A stretch of DNA of 64,000 bases from Kudoa neothunni. Lineage: Eukaryota; Cnidaria. The position numbers were made by a program, and so were the translations under genes. The DNA is taken from NCBI GenBank assembly GCA_964304625.1, contig OZ199838.1:12710001-12774000 (forward strand), written 5' to 3'. The notes under the pieces were generated by a model. The model saw only the letters and a list, made by a program, of their open reading frames with translations. It had not been told where the DNA came from and made no database searches. This document shows positions 24,008 to 35,915 of the stretch, one piece after another. Positions within the stretch are counted from its first letter, which is position 1; each line of letters begins with the position of its first letter.

Positions 24008-27000
24008 ATGGCAGTCAACGTTGTTGGTCTTATTGGAATCATCTTCTTCTACTTTTTTATTACTTCTTTGGGGATTCTGCTGACATATCGCCGACATTGG
24101 TTGATCAAATTATGGAGAACATTGAAAAGTTGTGTTTTCTGCAAATTGTGTCGCAAACGGCCCATTGAAAGGGAGCCAACCAACACCGATTTCGATGCTA
24201 ACAATACTGCAATGAAAGAAAATGGTGTTGATGTGGAGCCAGACAGCCCTAAAGATATAGCACTTGCTGGAAGATCTATTGGTTTAATCATTGGAAGTTT
24301 CACATTGACGGGTAAAATTTTTTCTTCTGTTGCTTTGGCATCGGTAAAATTGCGTTTATCGACTCAAAAATTTCCAATTAAGTCCTTAATTGTTTAAAAC
24401 CGATCAGCTAGATTTAAACTTTTATTGAAATAATATATTACATTCAAATAGTTTTTAATGATAATTCCAACGTTATAAAAACAATATATTGAGGTAAGAT
24501 GAAATTATTTTTCTACCATTTAATCAAATAATCTTATTCATACAAATTTCGGAAGATTCGTTTGAGTGTGTAACAGTGTAAATCCATAATTAAAGTGCTT
24601 ACGATTTTTACTTTGTGATAACGCCTAATTAACACTTTGAAGTTATGTTTATATTTAAATTTACATAATTTATGGTGTCATATTATATCACAGGTTTATT
24701 CTATGTTATATTTGCAAGACGTGAATTTCATGCGAGGGCATAAAACTCAAATTATGTTGTTCAAACTTAGCAAAAATTAAATATCAATGAGTAATATGAC
24801 ATTTAAGAGGTTCATACAATTTCTTGCTATATGTTGAGAATATTATTGATATAAATTGGGTATCATTAACAGCTATGATTCCTTTACTTGGTGATTTAAA
24901 TCTAACTCATTAGTTTTCAATATTTATTCCTCTCCCAAAGAATAAATGTGGCATTCAAACGACTCTTAAAATTCTATGATTTGTGATTTATTTTCTAATA
25001 TTAAAAATAAGACATTGTTTTTAATTTGATCATTTTTTGTATTCTCAAGATTAGATTCTTTTCAGTTTAGCGTTAAAATACCGTTACACGCGCACGTACT
25101 GGATTTGAATATTGTCGGATACCGGTTTTACGCACATTTTAAAAATGATAAAATTTGAATAGTTGATATACAATTAATGTAAATTTTTTTATAAACATAT
25201 TATTTGAAAAATTTAGATATAAACAATATTTTAAGGTAAAATTTTCCTCAATGTTGATTTCGTGATTAACGGGATCTTTACGTGGTTTTCTTAACAAATA
25301 TTGTTTGAAAAATTGATTAACTAAATTTAACGGCAAAAACGTTAATCGAATAATAGAATAACAGAACAATTGAGGGAAAATATAACATAATACTTCTGCC
25401 TTGTTTTATATTAAAATGTATAATCTACCATTATAAAGCAATTTAACTTTCCCTCCATGTGGATTACAAGGGTTGTAATCCACCAACCACTTATGCGCGA
25501 CCGAGGGCAATGCGGTATGTCACCACCGCCTATTAATGCTAATAACACAGGTTTGAATCCCAGTTCGGACCTTGTTTTACATTCCATATCCATCCTTAAT
25601 AGCTTCTTAAAGAAGACTATACTTTTTTTAAATGTTTAAAAACCACTAATGACTCGTTATGCGTCCTTAGTTTATTCAATTGAACAATTAATTTTATATT
25701 TTTCACTAAAATAGATCGATCATAATAACTTCATCGAGGAAATATATACGTATAATAATTTCAAAAATCAAGTTAGTCCGATTGAAATAACTAGTTTTTC
25801 TATTTTGGATGCAATTAATTGTTTAAATTTATGAAATTTAATTATATTAAGTAGCTATTTAATCATCACAGGTGCGTAAACTGGCAACCTACTATATTTC
25901 TGTAATTCCACTTGTCATTCCTTTGTTATTTTTCTCTGACTAACATACATTCGATTAATGCTACCAAATATGAATTAAAGAAACGTAAATTAATCTAGAG
26001 CTAAATTTAAAAGAACAATGAATACAAAAGTATAGAGTTCTTAGAGTGCTTGTTTTATATTTTCGTGCATAGATCAACAACCATTTTTATTGTCTATTCT
26101 AGATGAGGTTAAATCAACTTTTAATGATTTTGTATTCAATCGTTGGGTTTTAATCCTAAATTTAAGATTTTTTTAACGCTTCTTCGATAATAATCGCTGT
26201 TTTCAAAAAGTTGACTGTTCTTTATTATAATATTCCTAAATGAAACGGTATTCTCTTTAAAAAAATTTATTTTGTGAGAAGTTTGATAATACTTTCTTCA
26301 ATAAACTCTAAAAACCATAAGTTTATTTGAATAATTTAAATGCGAAATTTTTCTAAGTTTACGTGCTCTTGTTTTTGTTTTGCTTACACACAGCTGTCAA
26401 ATTGAGTTGTTCTCAAATTTAACAACAAAACAATTTGAATTCACCTGATTTATTATTAACTTTTTTAGCCGGTTGGGTTGGAGGTTCATTTATAACTGGC
26501 ACAACCGAGGAAGTCTTTAGAAGTGGCCTTTTATGGACACCAGCACCTTTCGCCTATTCGCTTAGTCTACTAATCGGTATATGAAAATCGTATTTATCCA
26601 TTAGCTTATGTATCCTTATGATAAAGGGGGATTGATGTTTTCTAAAATTATGCGAAAAAACAATTATGTCACTATGCTTGATCCATTTCAACACAGATAT
26701 GGCAATGTTATTGGCAGTGTTTTCTTGTTGCCGGCTTTTATAGCTGAAGTGTTCTGGTCTTTGTCACTACTGATGTCACTGGCTACCATCCTTAGTGTGG
26801 TTGTTGAAATCAGAATGGAAATCTCCGTAGCAATATCTGCCCTGGTTGCTGTTTTGTATACAATGTTTGGAGGGTTGTCATTGCTTGCTAACACTGACCT
26901 CATACAACTATCACTTATATTTCTGAGTTTGGTAAGTCACCCAAGTTTAGGATCACTTTACTAGCTTTAATACGCTTATTGTGATTTAATTCTAGTGGAT

Positions 27001-28168
27001 ATGCATTCCTATATTGATGACCAACAAAAATGTGGGTAGTATCTCAAAAAATGCAAGAGTATGGCTGGCCAAGGAACCACTAAAGCCTCAGTCAATTGCG
27101 AAATGGTTGGACGATATTGTCTACCTTGTAATTATTAGACTTCGGTCTTAAGCCAGATAAACAATTGTTACTGTTAGATATTTGGAGGTATTCCGTGGCA
27201 AACTTATTTTCAAAAAATCCTATCTTGTAAATCAACCAAGGTAGCCTACCAACTTTCTTTCACAGCGTCTTTGTTCTGTTTGTTAATGTCCATCCCACCA
27301 GTGCTGATTGGTGCAGTAACTGCATCTACTAGTAATAGATTTTTATTATTGTTGTCTAAAACAATTTCATATTCCCCACTCTTATAGAATGGGAAATGTA
27401 TACACTGCCCACTAACTTTTCCGAATCAATTAATAATGGTCCTACAGTGCCCATACCTGAATATGCGCTTCCAATAACTTTTCTTTATCTTTTACCCCCA
27501 GCATTTTTATTTTTATGTTTGGGTTCGTTGGCAGCGTCCACCATTTCCAGCACCAACTCATCAATATTAAGTGCATCAACAATGATGTCACACAATCTCT
27601 ACAAAAATGTTATTCGCAAAAATGTGTGATTTTTTTTAATTTTTCAGTTGCTCATTGTTTCAATTATTTGTTATAGGCATCACCCAGAGAAATCTCCATT
27701 GTACTTCGAGTAGTAATTTTATTTACTGGCTTATTTGCTGTTGGCCTTTCCTATGTGGAAACTTCTGTGTATTCATTGTGGTATCTGTCGTCGGATTTGG
27801 TGTATGTGATACTGTTCCCCCGATTGTGCTGCGTTGTCTACTTTAAATTTACCAACAGTTACGGTGGCGTAATTGGTTCGTTGGTTTCAGTTACTTTAAG
27901 ATTTCTTTGTGGTGAAAAGACTCTTAAAATACCTGCGGTTATCAATCTGCCACCACACAACATTATCGGTGAATCTCAATTTCCTTTCAAGACATGTGCC
28001 ATGTTGATTGGATTTTGTTTGGATATGTCCATCTCTTGGTTAGCATATGATCTGTTCGTAGTAAAGAAAATCAACCCCAAATATGATTTCTTGAAAATGC
28101 TCAAATCGCCTGATTTCTCTAAAAGTAATTCGATGAAAGGTTCTCCTATTGATCACAACATCGAATAA
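24008..28168 (+). CDS. High-affinity choline transporter (SLC5A7/CHT type)
   Basis: Sodium-coupled choline uptake carrier of cholinergic nerve endings, SLC5 family. Seven exons close in phase to 576 residues (human CHT about 580): 24008-24311, 26469-26576, 26627-26931, 26996-27127, 27178-27331, 27388-27623, 27677-28168. Landmarks shared with animal CHTs: GLIIGSFTLTAGWVGG across junction 1, NNYVTMLDPFQ, GGIPWQTYFQ, SSILSAS, and YSLWYLSSDLVY with a following GESQFPFKT. The first intron is 2.2 kb and carries a SINE; the others are about 50-65 bp. Donor 6 is weak (GTGTGA). The loop after the first membrane helix is some 50 residues longer than in vertebrates and holds CVFCKLC, while the C-terminal tail is much shorter (ends GSPIDHNIE). 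ATG 24008 is chosen because it begins directly before helix 1. Confidence 0.93.
25455..25590 (+). mobile_element. tRNA-derived SINE copy 1
   Basis: Contains an RNA polymerase III B-box-like GGTTTGAATCC and upstream GCGCGACCGAGGGCAATGCGG, and matches the inverted copy at 41995-42218. It lies in intron 1 of the choline transporter, same strand. The tRNA-like part lacks a good cloverleaf, so it is a SINE head rather than a tRNA gene. Confidence 0.6.
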
Positions 28169-28531
28169 CCTCAATAGGATGTATTGACTCCGGTTCCTCT
28201 CAGGAATTTTACCACACTCCATTGCTTTGATAGTGATCTTTGTAGTTATTCCCTATCCAATTTCAATCAGTATCATTTACTATTTTCCAATATATATTGT
28301 TGATTTTTTGAATTGATAAGCTTTTGTGCTATTGTCACTTCCAATCTGTAGAGGGTTGAGGTTTCTATACACTTAGTATCACGCTGTATTTGTCTCTGTC
28401 TGTCTCCAAATCAAACAGAATATTTCCTATTTTTATTAAAATATCATTATTTCTAGTTCTAAATGACATGAATTTTTGTATTTCAGATTTTTAGCTATCA
28501 TTAATTTATTATTATATGATATGAAACTGAA

Positions 28532-30470
28532 CCCTCCGATACCCAGGAAAAAAACTTACGCGCACTTCTGGAGGTGGACACTGTGTCTACTCCCCAAAAA
28601 ACATTGAAATATATAAATGAACAATGAATGATTTGGTAAACCCTGTTTTACAATTTATTAACTTTATTCTCTGTTTATCACAGGTGAATTGATCGCATGT
28701 ACTGCAGTTTGTGCGTCATCCTTTATTGGGAGGTTTGTTAGAAATACCATAATGTCCGCATTTTCTGGTCCCATCGTTTGTCTTTTCATTGTTATTTTGT
28801 ATAATTGTTTTAAATTCCCCTAAAAGTTCTACTGACAGCTTTTAGAGGAATTATCTTTTGTATTGAAACTTGTATTTACTAAGAAATTGAGGGTCCTAGT
28901 TCCATGCAATTGAAATGCATTGTGTGCTGCCGCGTCTGTCATGTTGTATAATACAGCTATTATCCAGCGTCTAGTACAGTAAGTCTCAACATTTTCGATC
29001 TTAGCCAACCCCTCCTTTTTAGGATAATAACTTTTTTCCCGTGTCTTTTTATGATTAATCCGTGAAATCCTCAGATAAAAATATATTTTTATGCAAACTA
29101 ATCATTATATTAAATATTATACATAAATATTTATACGTGAAGGGACGAATTATCGATGTGTGAATTAATAAATGTACATTTAAAATTAATTATATACTCG
29201 TTTGTATCGTAAAAATTTTTTCATTAATTCTTCAGTTTAAAAAATAAATGATTTGAATCGAAAAGTTAATTATTTTAAATACTTGTTAGTATTCATAGAA
29301 ATCTTTGTGGTTAAATAAAAGTAGGAAACTTCCTCATAGTATTGTTGGATCTGGTAAAAACTTAGCGAAGAGCGAACAATAAGAAATTTCCACACCTGTC
29401 GAATCCCTGGAACTAGCTTACTGAACCCTAAGGGTTTGGTTGAATCCCAGTTGGGAATCACTGACGTAAAAATTTTAGTTTATATCAAAGATATTTCTAG
29501 AATTTGTTCGACTTTCGATTCGTGTTGGTTGTGAATATTACTTGTTATCGTGCTCCCCACCGCAGGAATGACGTTTGATGAGTCCTCGATTTCTATATCG
29601 CTGTCAAAATCAGCGTTATCGTCATCATCGTTAATGGGTCCATAAATAATTGTCTATCTCTGCAATATTTTCGGATCAACTTATATCAGAATCTCCTGAT
29701 GAAATAAATATAAAACCCTCGTCATTATTTACTATTAGGCTGATGACCTCCTACGAAAATCCCGTTTTACCCAAAAAATGGCATGGAATATTCCAGAATA
29801 ATGGAGAATAGCATGGGCGTATCGGTAAAGTTTGAGAATATATTAGAAAATTCTGGGAAAATATAAAAACTAAGATAACTCCGTGATTGATTAGATAATC
29901 GCACAGTTCACGATCATTCATAGACATATTTTGTCTCAATCGAATACACATAAAAATGTATGCTCAAGTAAAAATAAAAACAAAAATTAAGTTTCTTTAC
30001 TAGTTCCATTTATTAAAACCTCATTTTCATGAAATTTATAATGCATTATCTAGAAAACCATTGGGATATACTGGAGGGTCACTCCCTTAAACGCTTGGAA
30101 GTGAACATTCCTTTTAGAATTTGTGAAATTATGACTCGTTTTAACCGGACTAACTTTAATTGAAAGTATAAAATATTTCGTTTGGAGTGGGTACGTAAAA
30201 TATAAATATTATGAAACTTTTATTAGGATTGTAAATTTAAAACGCACTTTGCTGAATGGTGCGCCGCCTCTAGGCATGCGCAGAACTTTTTTTTAAATCA
30301 ACGATTTATATATCTTAGACTTTCAAAAATTGGCTAGAATTTAACAAACTAAATGAAAATTTCATTTAGATAAAATTCAAGAAATATAAATATTAAATGG
30401 ATTTAAAAAGGATATTATATTTTAAGAAACCCACTATAGTGGACACTGTCCACGTCCAGGCATCGGAGGG
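28532..30470 (-). mobile_element. piggyBac-like element with internal deletion
   Basis: Ends: CCCTCCGATACCCAGG at 28532 and, on the other strand from 30470, CCCTCCGATGCCTGGACG, next to TTAA (30471-30474). Minus-strand remnants of a piggyBac transposase remain. An acidic N-terminus (FDSDIEIED) is at about 29590-29740. A later part, at about 28890-28985, reads TRRW... then LYNMTDAAAHNAFQLHGT, matching the R-W-P-x-x-x-F-Y-N-M-x-D ... N-A stretch of the family. The catalytic core between them is gone. Subterminal palindrome TGGACACTGTCCA at 30440. Confidence 0.7.
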
Positions 30471-30474
30471 TTAA

Positions 30475-31349
30475 ACACAAAGAAAGTTTAGGTTATGGTA
30501 CGAAAAAAATATAGCACACTATAATCTAAGCCTCAGTATACAATATTCAATGAATATAACGCATCTTTTTAATATTCTTAGTTTCTCTATTTTCTTTATT
30601 TTTCACAATTTAATAATTCCACTTATAATTTATCCTATACATGTCAACTAAATGTGAGTTGATTGCAAATAGAAAATATCGAGACAATAATGACTGAGTA
30701 TATCATCAAAATAGATTCAGCCAAGAGTAAAAGATGAGTTATTTAAGAATCAAAATTGCAGCCTGCAACATAAATTATAAGATTAAATGATAAGGTTCGG
30801 GAATTTATACTAATTTCGTTATATATTATTCACTGGAAGTCAAAAATAGATGTAGAGTCTACATGAAATTTTAGAATTACGTCGCACGAATTTTATTTAA
30901 TTTTACGAAAAAGCAGTATATCTTATTTTAAAATTAATGTAAATAATCGAAATATCCGAGTCTTAAACCAAGTTAATACAAAATCTAAGAGCGTTTAATT
31001 ATTTCTGGCCCGCCGCTGCGCTCTTAGGGGTCAGAGATAATGACATCCTACTATTATACATCGCACCAACAACCTCTGACAGAAGAAATACAATACCAAG
31101 TAAATTCATCCTCGATCCACACTGTAAAACTGGCACATACAAATAAATGGATGTTACGTCGTCATAACATATAACACTTCCTGATATTTAAAAATGCGCA
31201 ATTATTTAAATTTTTCTTGAAGCAAATGAAAATAAATTTTGAAATTATTTAACCGAAATAACATCTCTTATTTTAAATTCACAAAAATTAAGAGTAATAT
31301 TTTTATTGATCAAAGATGTAGAGATGAGTTTGAATGTGGAAAATTTAGT
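30475..31349. other. Intergenic spacer downstream of the FN3-like genes
   Basis: AT-rich, no exon or repeat recognised. It separates a piggyBac remnant from the 3' end of the gene ending at 31350. Confidence 0.4.
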
Positions 31350-33506
31350 TCACAAGCCGTACTTATATACTACCACGACGACGACGACAAAAACAATAAT
31401 AGCTAAAAATATTCCAGACACCAATCCGCCATATGTGATAGATTTGACTTTGGAGATTGACTTGAACCCCTTTCTGAAAAATGGTTTCGATCTCACACAG
31501 TATTGTTGTTCGAAGCACCACAACTGTATTCCGAAAAAACTGTTTGCGAACATGTCTCCCACCTCTAAAAAGTAATAATAAATTACAGCGAATATTGGAG
31601 ATTGTTGAAAATACGTAAATCTTTTGACTGATGCACAAAGACGCGTTTGGAAGGATGAGAACAACGATCTTTGGTGAAATTATACCATGTTTTTATTGTG
31701 AACCCATCATCAATTCTTATATTAGAATGCAGATGAGCTGGAAGAATCAACTCATCAAATATGATCATTTCGTCTACGGGACCCATTGTAATGAAACAAT
31801 GTCTGAATCGATTAATAAATAAATATGTAAAAATATATTGTTTAGAAACTATACGTATATTCGGTTTGATTGTTTTCCGCCAATTCGATTTCGAATTCGA
31901 AAGGCGTTGTTGATTTTTCGTATACCTTGGGGCTTATATCAATGAGGTATTCTATATATATTGTGACATCGCCAATTAAATTTAAAAGCTGACTTAATAC
32001 TTGTTACAAACGAAGATCTTATATCAATAATAGGACTCTCGTAATGGATCCAGAATTGATATTTTGTGGCTGGTAGAAGTGACTGAATAATTCCACAAGT
32101 AGCATTGTGTGGATAGAGATTGAAATTTATTCGATTTTCTCCATCAAACGACTTTAGTTTGATCAAAAAATTGTCGCTTAATGGCACGTTTTGTTTGCTG
32201 TCAGCCATCGCTATCACATCATATCGAATACTTGTCCATGTTTTCCAGTTAAACTTTACATCAAATCTACTTTCACCTACAACAAAATCCCCTCATTAAA
32301 ACTTACGTTGTGTCATAATTATAATGTGTACTAATAAAAACCTGTTTGAAAGGTATGAGAGATTAAATTCATTGTGGGTGAGGTCAAAATTAATTTGTAG
32401 CTATACAGAGGGGTCAAGTCACTGATAGTGATTGTTACGTTTGTTGGGGAGTGTACTTTGATAACTTGGTTTTCATCGACGTAAATTCCTGCGCTATTAA
32501 TCAAATCTTCCAAAATAAGATCCAGCTGCGAAAGATAGTTGATTGAATCCTTGGAAAATCCAGTCAACCTAAAGGTGGCGCTTGTTCCCGAAATATTTTG
32601 GATGATTATTTTCAAATCAGGAACTGAAATTCGATAAATTAAAATTCTACATTACAAACTTTAATAATATAAGTATACGTGACACAAATTCATGCAACAG
32701 AGCATTTTTATAAGTAGTTCCAAATGGATTCCACAATTTTAAAACATATCGGAAACTTGGTTCCAATTGAGTTATATTTAAACCTTGGCAACTACTGCAC
32801 AAGTTTGAGCCATGTGTGTCTGTATCGTTGCATTTGAGATTTGTCAATATATCACCCAAATACAGCTCATAATAGCACGTATTAGAGGTATCGATGTTGG
32901 TAGTGAAAACAAAGTATGTCGATGTTAATTTTACTGGGGTTATTGTTACACGAGGATCTAATTATTATAAGCAGAAAATTATATTATCTAATTTAATAAT
33001 TTTACTGGTCGATATTCTTATCTCATCCGTGTTATTGTATTTAATGAGATATTGCGATCCGGGAAGCAAATTTTTTATCTCGCAATCAGACATTTTTAAA
33101 GTAGAGACTAGAAATTAATATTACTCATTTCACGAATATAAATATATTTAAAATACTTGGCATTTCATATGAAATACATCTTTTTAATACTTCAAGATTG
33201 GACCCACCGTTACAATTCAAACAAGCGATATTTAATTTTGTTTCATCAAGAGTAACTTTGGAGTAAGTTTTCAACGAAAATTGTACTGAATCTGTCGATT
33301 TCAAGTATGGGTTGGCTTCTAAATTCAGTTACAGAATATTACGAACATTCTAAAAAAATAAATTCTACCTAATACGACAAGATCAGATGATTCTTCCAAG
33401 ATACCATCTAAAGTCGTAAACTAATATCTATTTCGAGACTATGTGATATCCTACTATAAAAAAGTGTAACGAAAACGCCTATCATTATTTCTTTTAAATT
33501 CAACAT
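31350..33506 (-). CDS. FN3-repeat type I membrane glycoprotein, paralogue B
   Basis: Family not recognised. Ten exons close in phase to about 563 residues: 33455-33506, 33369-33407, 33157-33318, 33006-33107, 32679-32957, 32342-32623, 32001-32276, 31855-31951, 31615-31802, 31350-31564. It starts MLNLKEIMIGVFVTLFY, a signal-peptide-like segment. Four repeats follow, each with the fibronectin-III 'L-x-P-x-x-x-Y-x-x-x' signature: NLLPGSQYLIKY, QLEPSFRYVLKL, DLTPLYSYKLIL, SLLPATKYQFWIH. A membrane-proximal module GIQLWCFEQQYCVRS precedes one transmembrane helix near the end (FLAIIVFVVVVVVV) and a tail of three or four residues. The neighbour at 33801-35915 shares layout and intron phases, so they are tandem duplicates. 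The length and cysteines suit an extracellular receptor or adhesion protein; ligand and role are unknown. Confidence 0.75.
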
Positions 33507-33800
33507 TTTTTTGTTGAATTTGGATGTGAACAATATAAATTGTGAATTAGCTCAAAATTCTATTCGCGGCCCCGACCACTGGTAAGCTTGTTTGAAATCC
33601 GCTTAATATTAAAACCTGTTTAGATAACCTGATTTATACGCATCCGTAAACAATGTTATCTTTTTTTTACGATAAATAAAAATAATCATAACTGAGAAAT
33701 CACCTTATGTTCAACAAGAGCATAAAAGAAATAATTATACACCAAAGATCACACCCAAATTATTAAAATAATATATTAAAAAACAATAAATTATATATAT

Positions 33801-35915
33801 TTATATGTATCTAAATAACTTTGATCGTTGTGACAAAAAACTCTTGTACGATTCATGATACAGAATATAGAGAATGAACACCAATGTTGTTATCAACGAT
33901 GCAAACACAACAACAACCACGTAAACTGAGAATTTATCCCATTGTGGGGTGTCGTTTACTATTTTTGCGAACAAGTTATTCGATCTCACACAATAGCTAT
34001 CTTCAAAGCACCACAACTGTACTCCAACGAAATATTTGTTCTGTTTTTTCCCTACAACTAAATAAAAATTCATTTTTGAATGCAGAAACATTATATAAAT
34101 GGAAAATAGGTATTACGATGATAAAAAGGAAGTTTCTTGATAGTGAGGGTGAAATTATTGCATTCATTGTAGGTTTTATTGAGGAGTACATTCAAAGTGA
34201 TGTTCGATTCACTCAGTCTCAGATTTCCATATTTTATCATATCAGCAGTGATGTGTTCGTTGTGAATGAGTTCAGTCTGAGAGACAACTCCCAATAAAAC
34301 ACAGTACCTTAATCAATCACTATTAACGCATTTTACAAAGTTAGTTGTGTATGTACGTGAAATTTGTGTGTGGTGAGGAGAGTTGTTCAATGAAAAGACT
34401 TTTATTGCCATCATAATAAATTATCTTTGGATTTCCATCCCAAAAATAAACTATATACGTTTCATTGAAAGAAAATATGAATATATTTGTCGATTTACGT
34501 GTGTCTAATTTTTTGGTGACCACCAATCGACTACCCTGGTGAACAAATTTTAGTTCGTACGTTTTAGACGGAAGCAAGTTATCTAATTTGAAATATCCAT
34601 TATTATCAGAGGAGTAGTTGATCATTGTGTAGTTAAAATCATCAATTTGTCTATAATATAAACGGCCATCCCCTTCCAAGTAATAACCATTTGAAGGTTC
34701 ATTCGTTACAACGCTGCCTTCCACATGATACCACCCAATGGACATGATTACCATACTAACATTATAGGTTTCTAAATCAGTTACTCCCTACAAGCTCTCA
34801 TCACAGAAGCAAGCACTTGTAGTGAAAGATATATTATAGCTTTGTTTAGTGAGGGAGTTGATGGTGAAAAGTTGATAGCTGGTGCCGGGGCGGATTTCAG
34901 GGTATTTGATTCGAATAGTATACTCCAATAATAGGTTAGCTATAGTGGTCACATCGGTGAGTTGATAAAAGAGATTTTCACCCAATATTCCGATGTTGTA
35001 ACGTATAAAATTTTTGTACAACAAAGAAGTGGAGGTGAAACCGCTCAAAACGATATCAACAAAGTTACTACCCAAATCAGCAACTTTCAATTCAATATTT
35101 GGTGCTAAATGGCAATATATCATAAGCACAAATCATAGTCTATAATAGTTAGTACAGGTAATAAATTTCCATCGACGAGTGTTAGATTTTACTGGATCGA
35201 TACTTTTTGATTCCAGTCTTAGTTCATAGGAGGTTCCACCACTGAGTTTGTTCAACAAAAATCCAGAACAACTCTCACAATTTGTATTTGTTTCAACAGA
35301 GTCGTGTTTGCAGAAATAATTCTCCAATTTAATGCCATTCTCAAACACTTGATATTCGCAAGGATTTACTACCAGACGGGTGAAAGTGGTTTCAAACAGA
35401 TAGCTACTAGAAGTGATATATTCTTTAGTTGGATGGAACGTATTCACTAATCAATATGATTATATCATTTTGTATAAACCTAGACTTACAGGTCTCTATA
35501 TTGGTTTGAAATTCCTCTATTTGTAAACCCAAATACGCTACGTATTGGGAAGCTGGGAGTAGATTTCGAATTTTTACCAATATCAATTTCTTTTCCAGAT
35601 ATTCGCTAATTTCGTAGTTAGCTCTTCTTTTTCTGTAGTGATGTTCACCGCTCTTTTTAATTTTTACATAACCTACGTAGGAGTCTTCGGTATCCCCAAG
35701 GAATACCAATGCTATGGTAGCTGTTGTTTGGGTCCTGTAGTTTAGTTGTTCCCCTACATCACAATCGGTCGGTAACAATGTTAAGATCCACTTCTTTTCC
35801 AATAAATGAAATAAAAATTAAACTTACGGATCACTATAGACGCTAGACCAGGCGTAATATTTTTTGTAGTGAACCAAGCTAAGCAAACCACGTAAAATAG
35901 TTTCATTCTCTCCAT
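33801..35915 (-). CDS. FN3-repeat type I membrane glycoprotein, paralogue A
   Basis: Family not recognised. Seven exons close in phase to about 597 residues: 35828-35915, 35490-35753, 35156-35446, 34817-35104, 34357-34771, 34117-34307, 33801-34057. The ATG at 35915 is chosen because a hydrophobic secretion signal (MKLFYVVCLAWF) follows at once. Four fibronectin-III-like repeats carry NLLPASQYVAYL, KLSGGTSYELRL, EIRPGTSYQLFTI and NLLPSKTYELKF. A cysteine pair C-x-x-C (CESC) lies in repeat 2, matching CSSC in paralogue B. The membrane-proximal GVQLWCFEDSYCVRS is followed by a helix rich in valine (VYVVVVVFASLITTL) and a basic tail of about 20 residues ending KLFRYI. There is no phosphatase or kinase domain. 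Head-to-tail with paralogue B, about 295 bp apart. Confidence 0.75.

Noticed and set aside
25455-25590. A possible tRNA gene, because of the B box
   Set aside because: The segment recurs at 42 kb with extra flanking text and does not fold as a proper cloverleaf by eye; a SINE is the better reading.
31363-31664. Overlapping plus- and minus-strand open frames around the 3' end of paralogue B
   Set aside because: The minus frame with G-I-Q-L-W-C is the real exon; the others are shadows of it.
31855-32276. Apparent frameshift in paralogue B near 31.99 kb
   Set aside because: A 49-bp intron with GTATTA...ATAG borders restores the frame and matches paralogue A, so no lesion is needed.
33369-33506. 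Apparent frameshift behind the signal peptide of paralogue B
   Set aside because: A 50-bp GTAGGA...TTTAG intron explains it.
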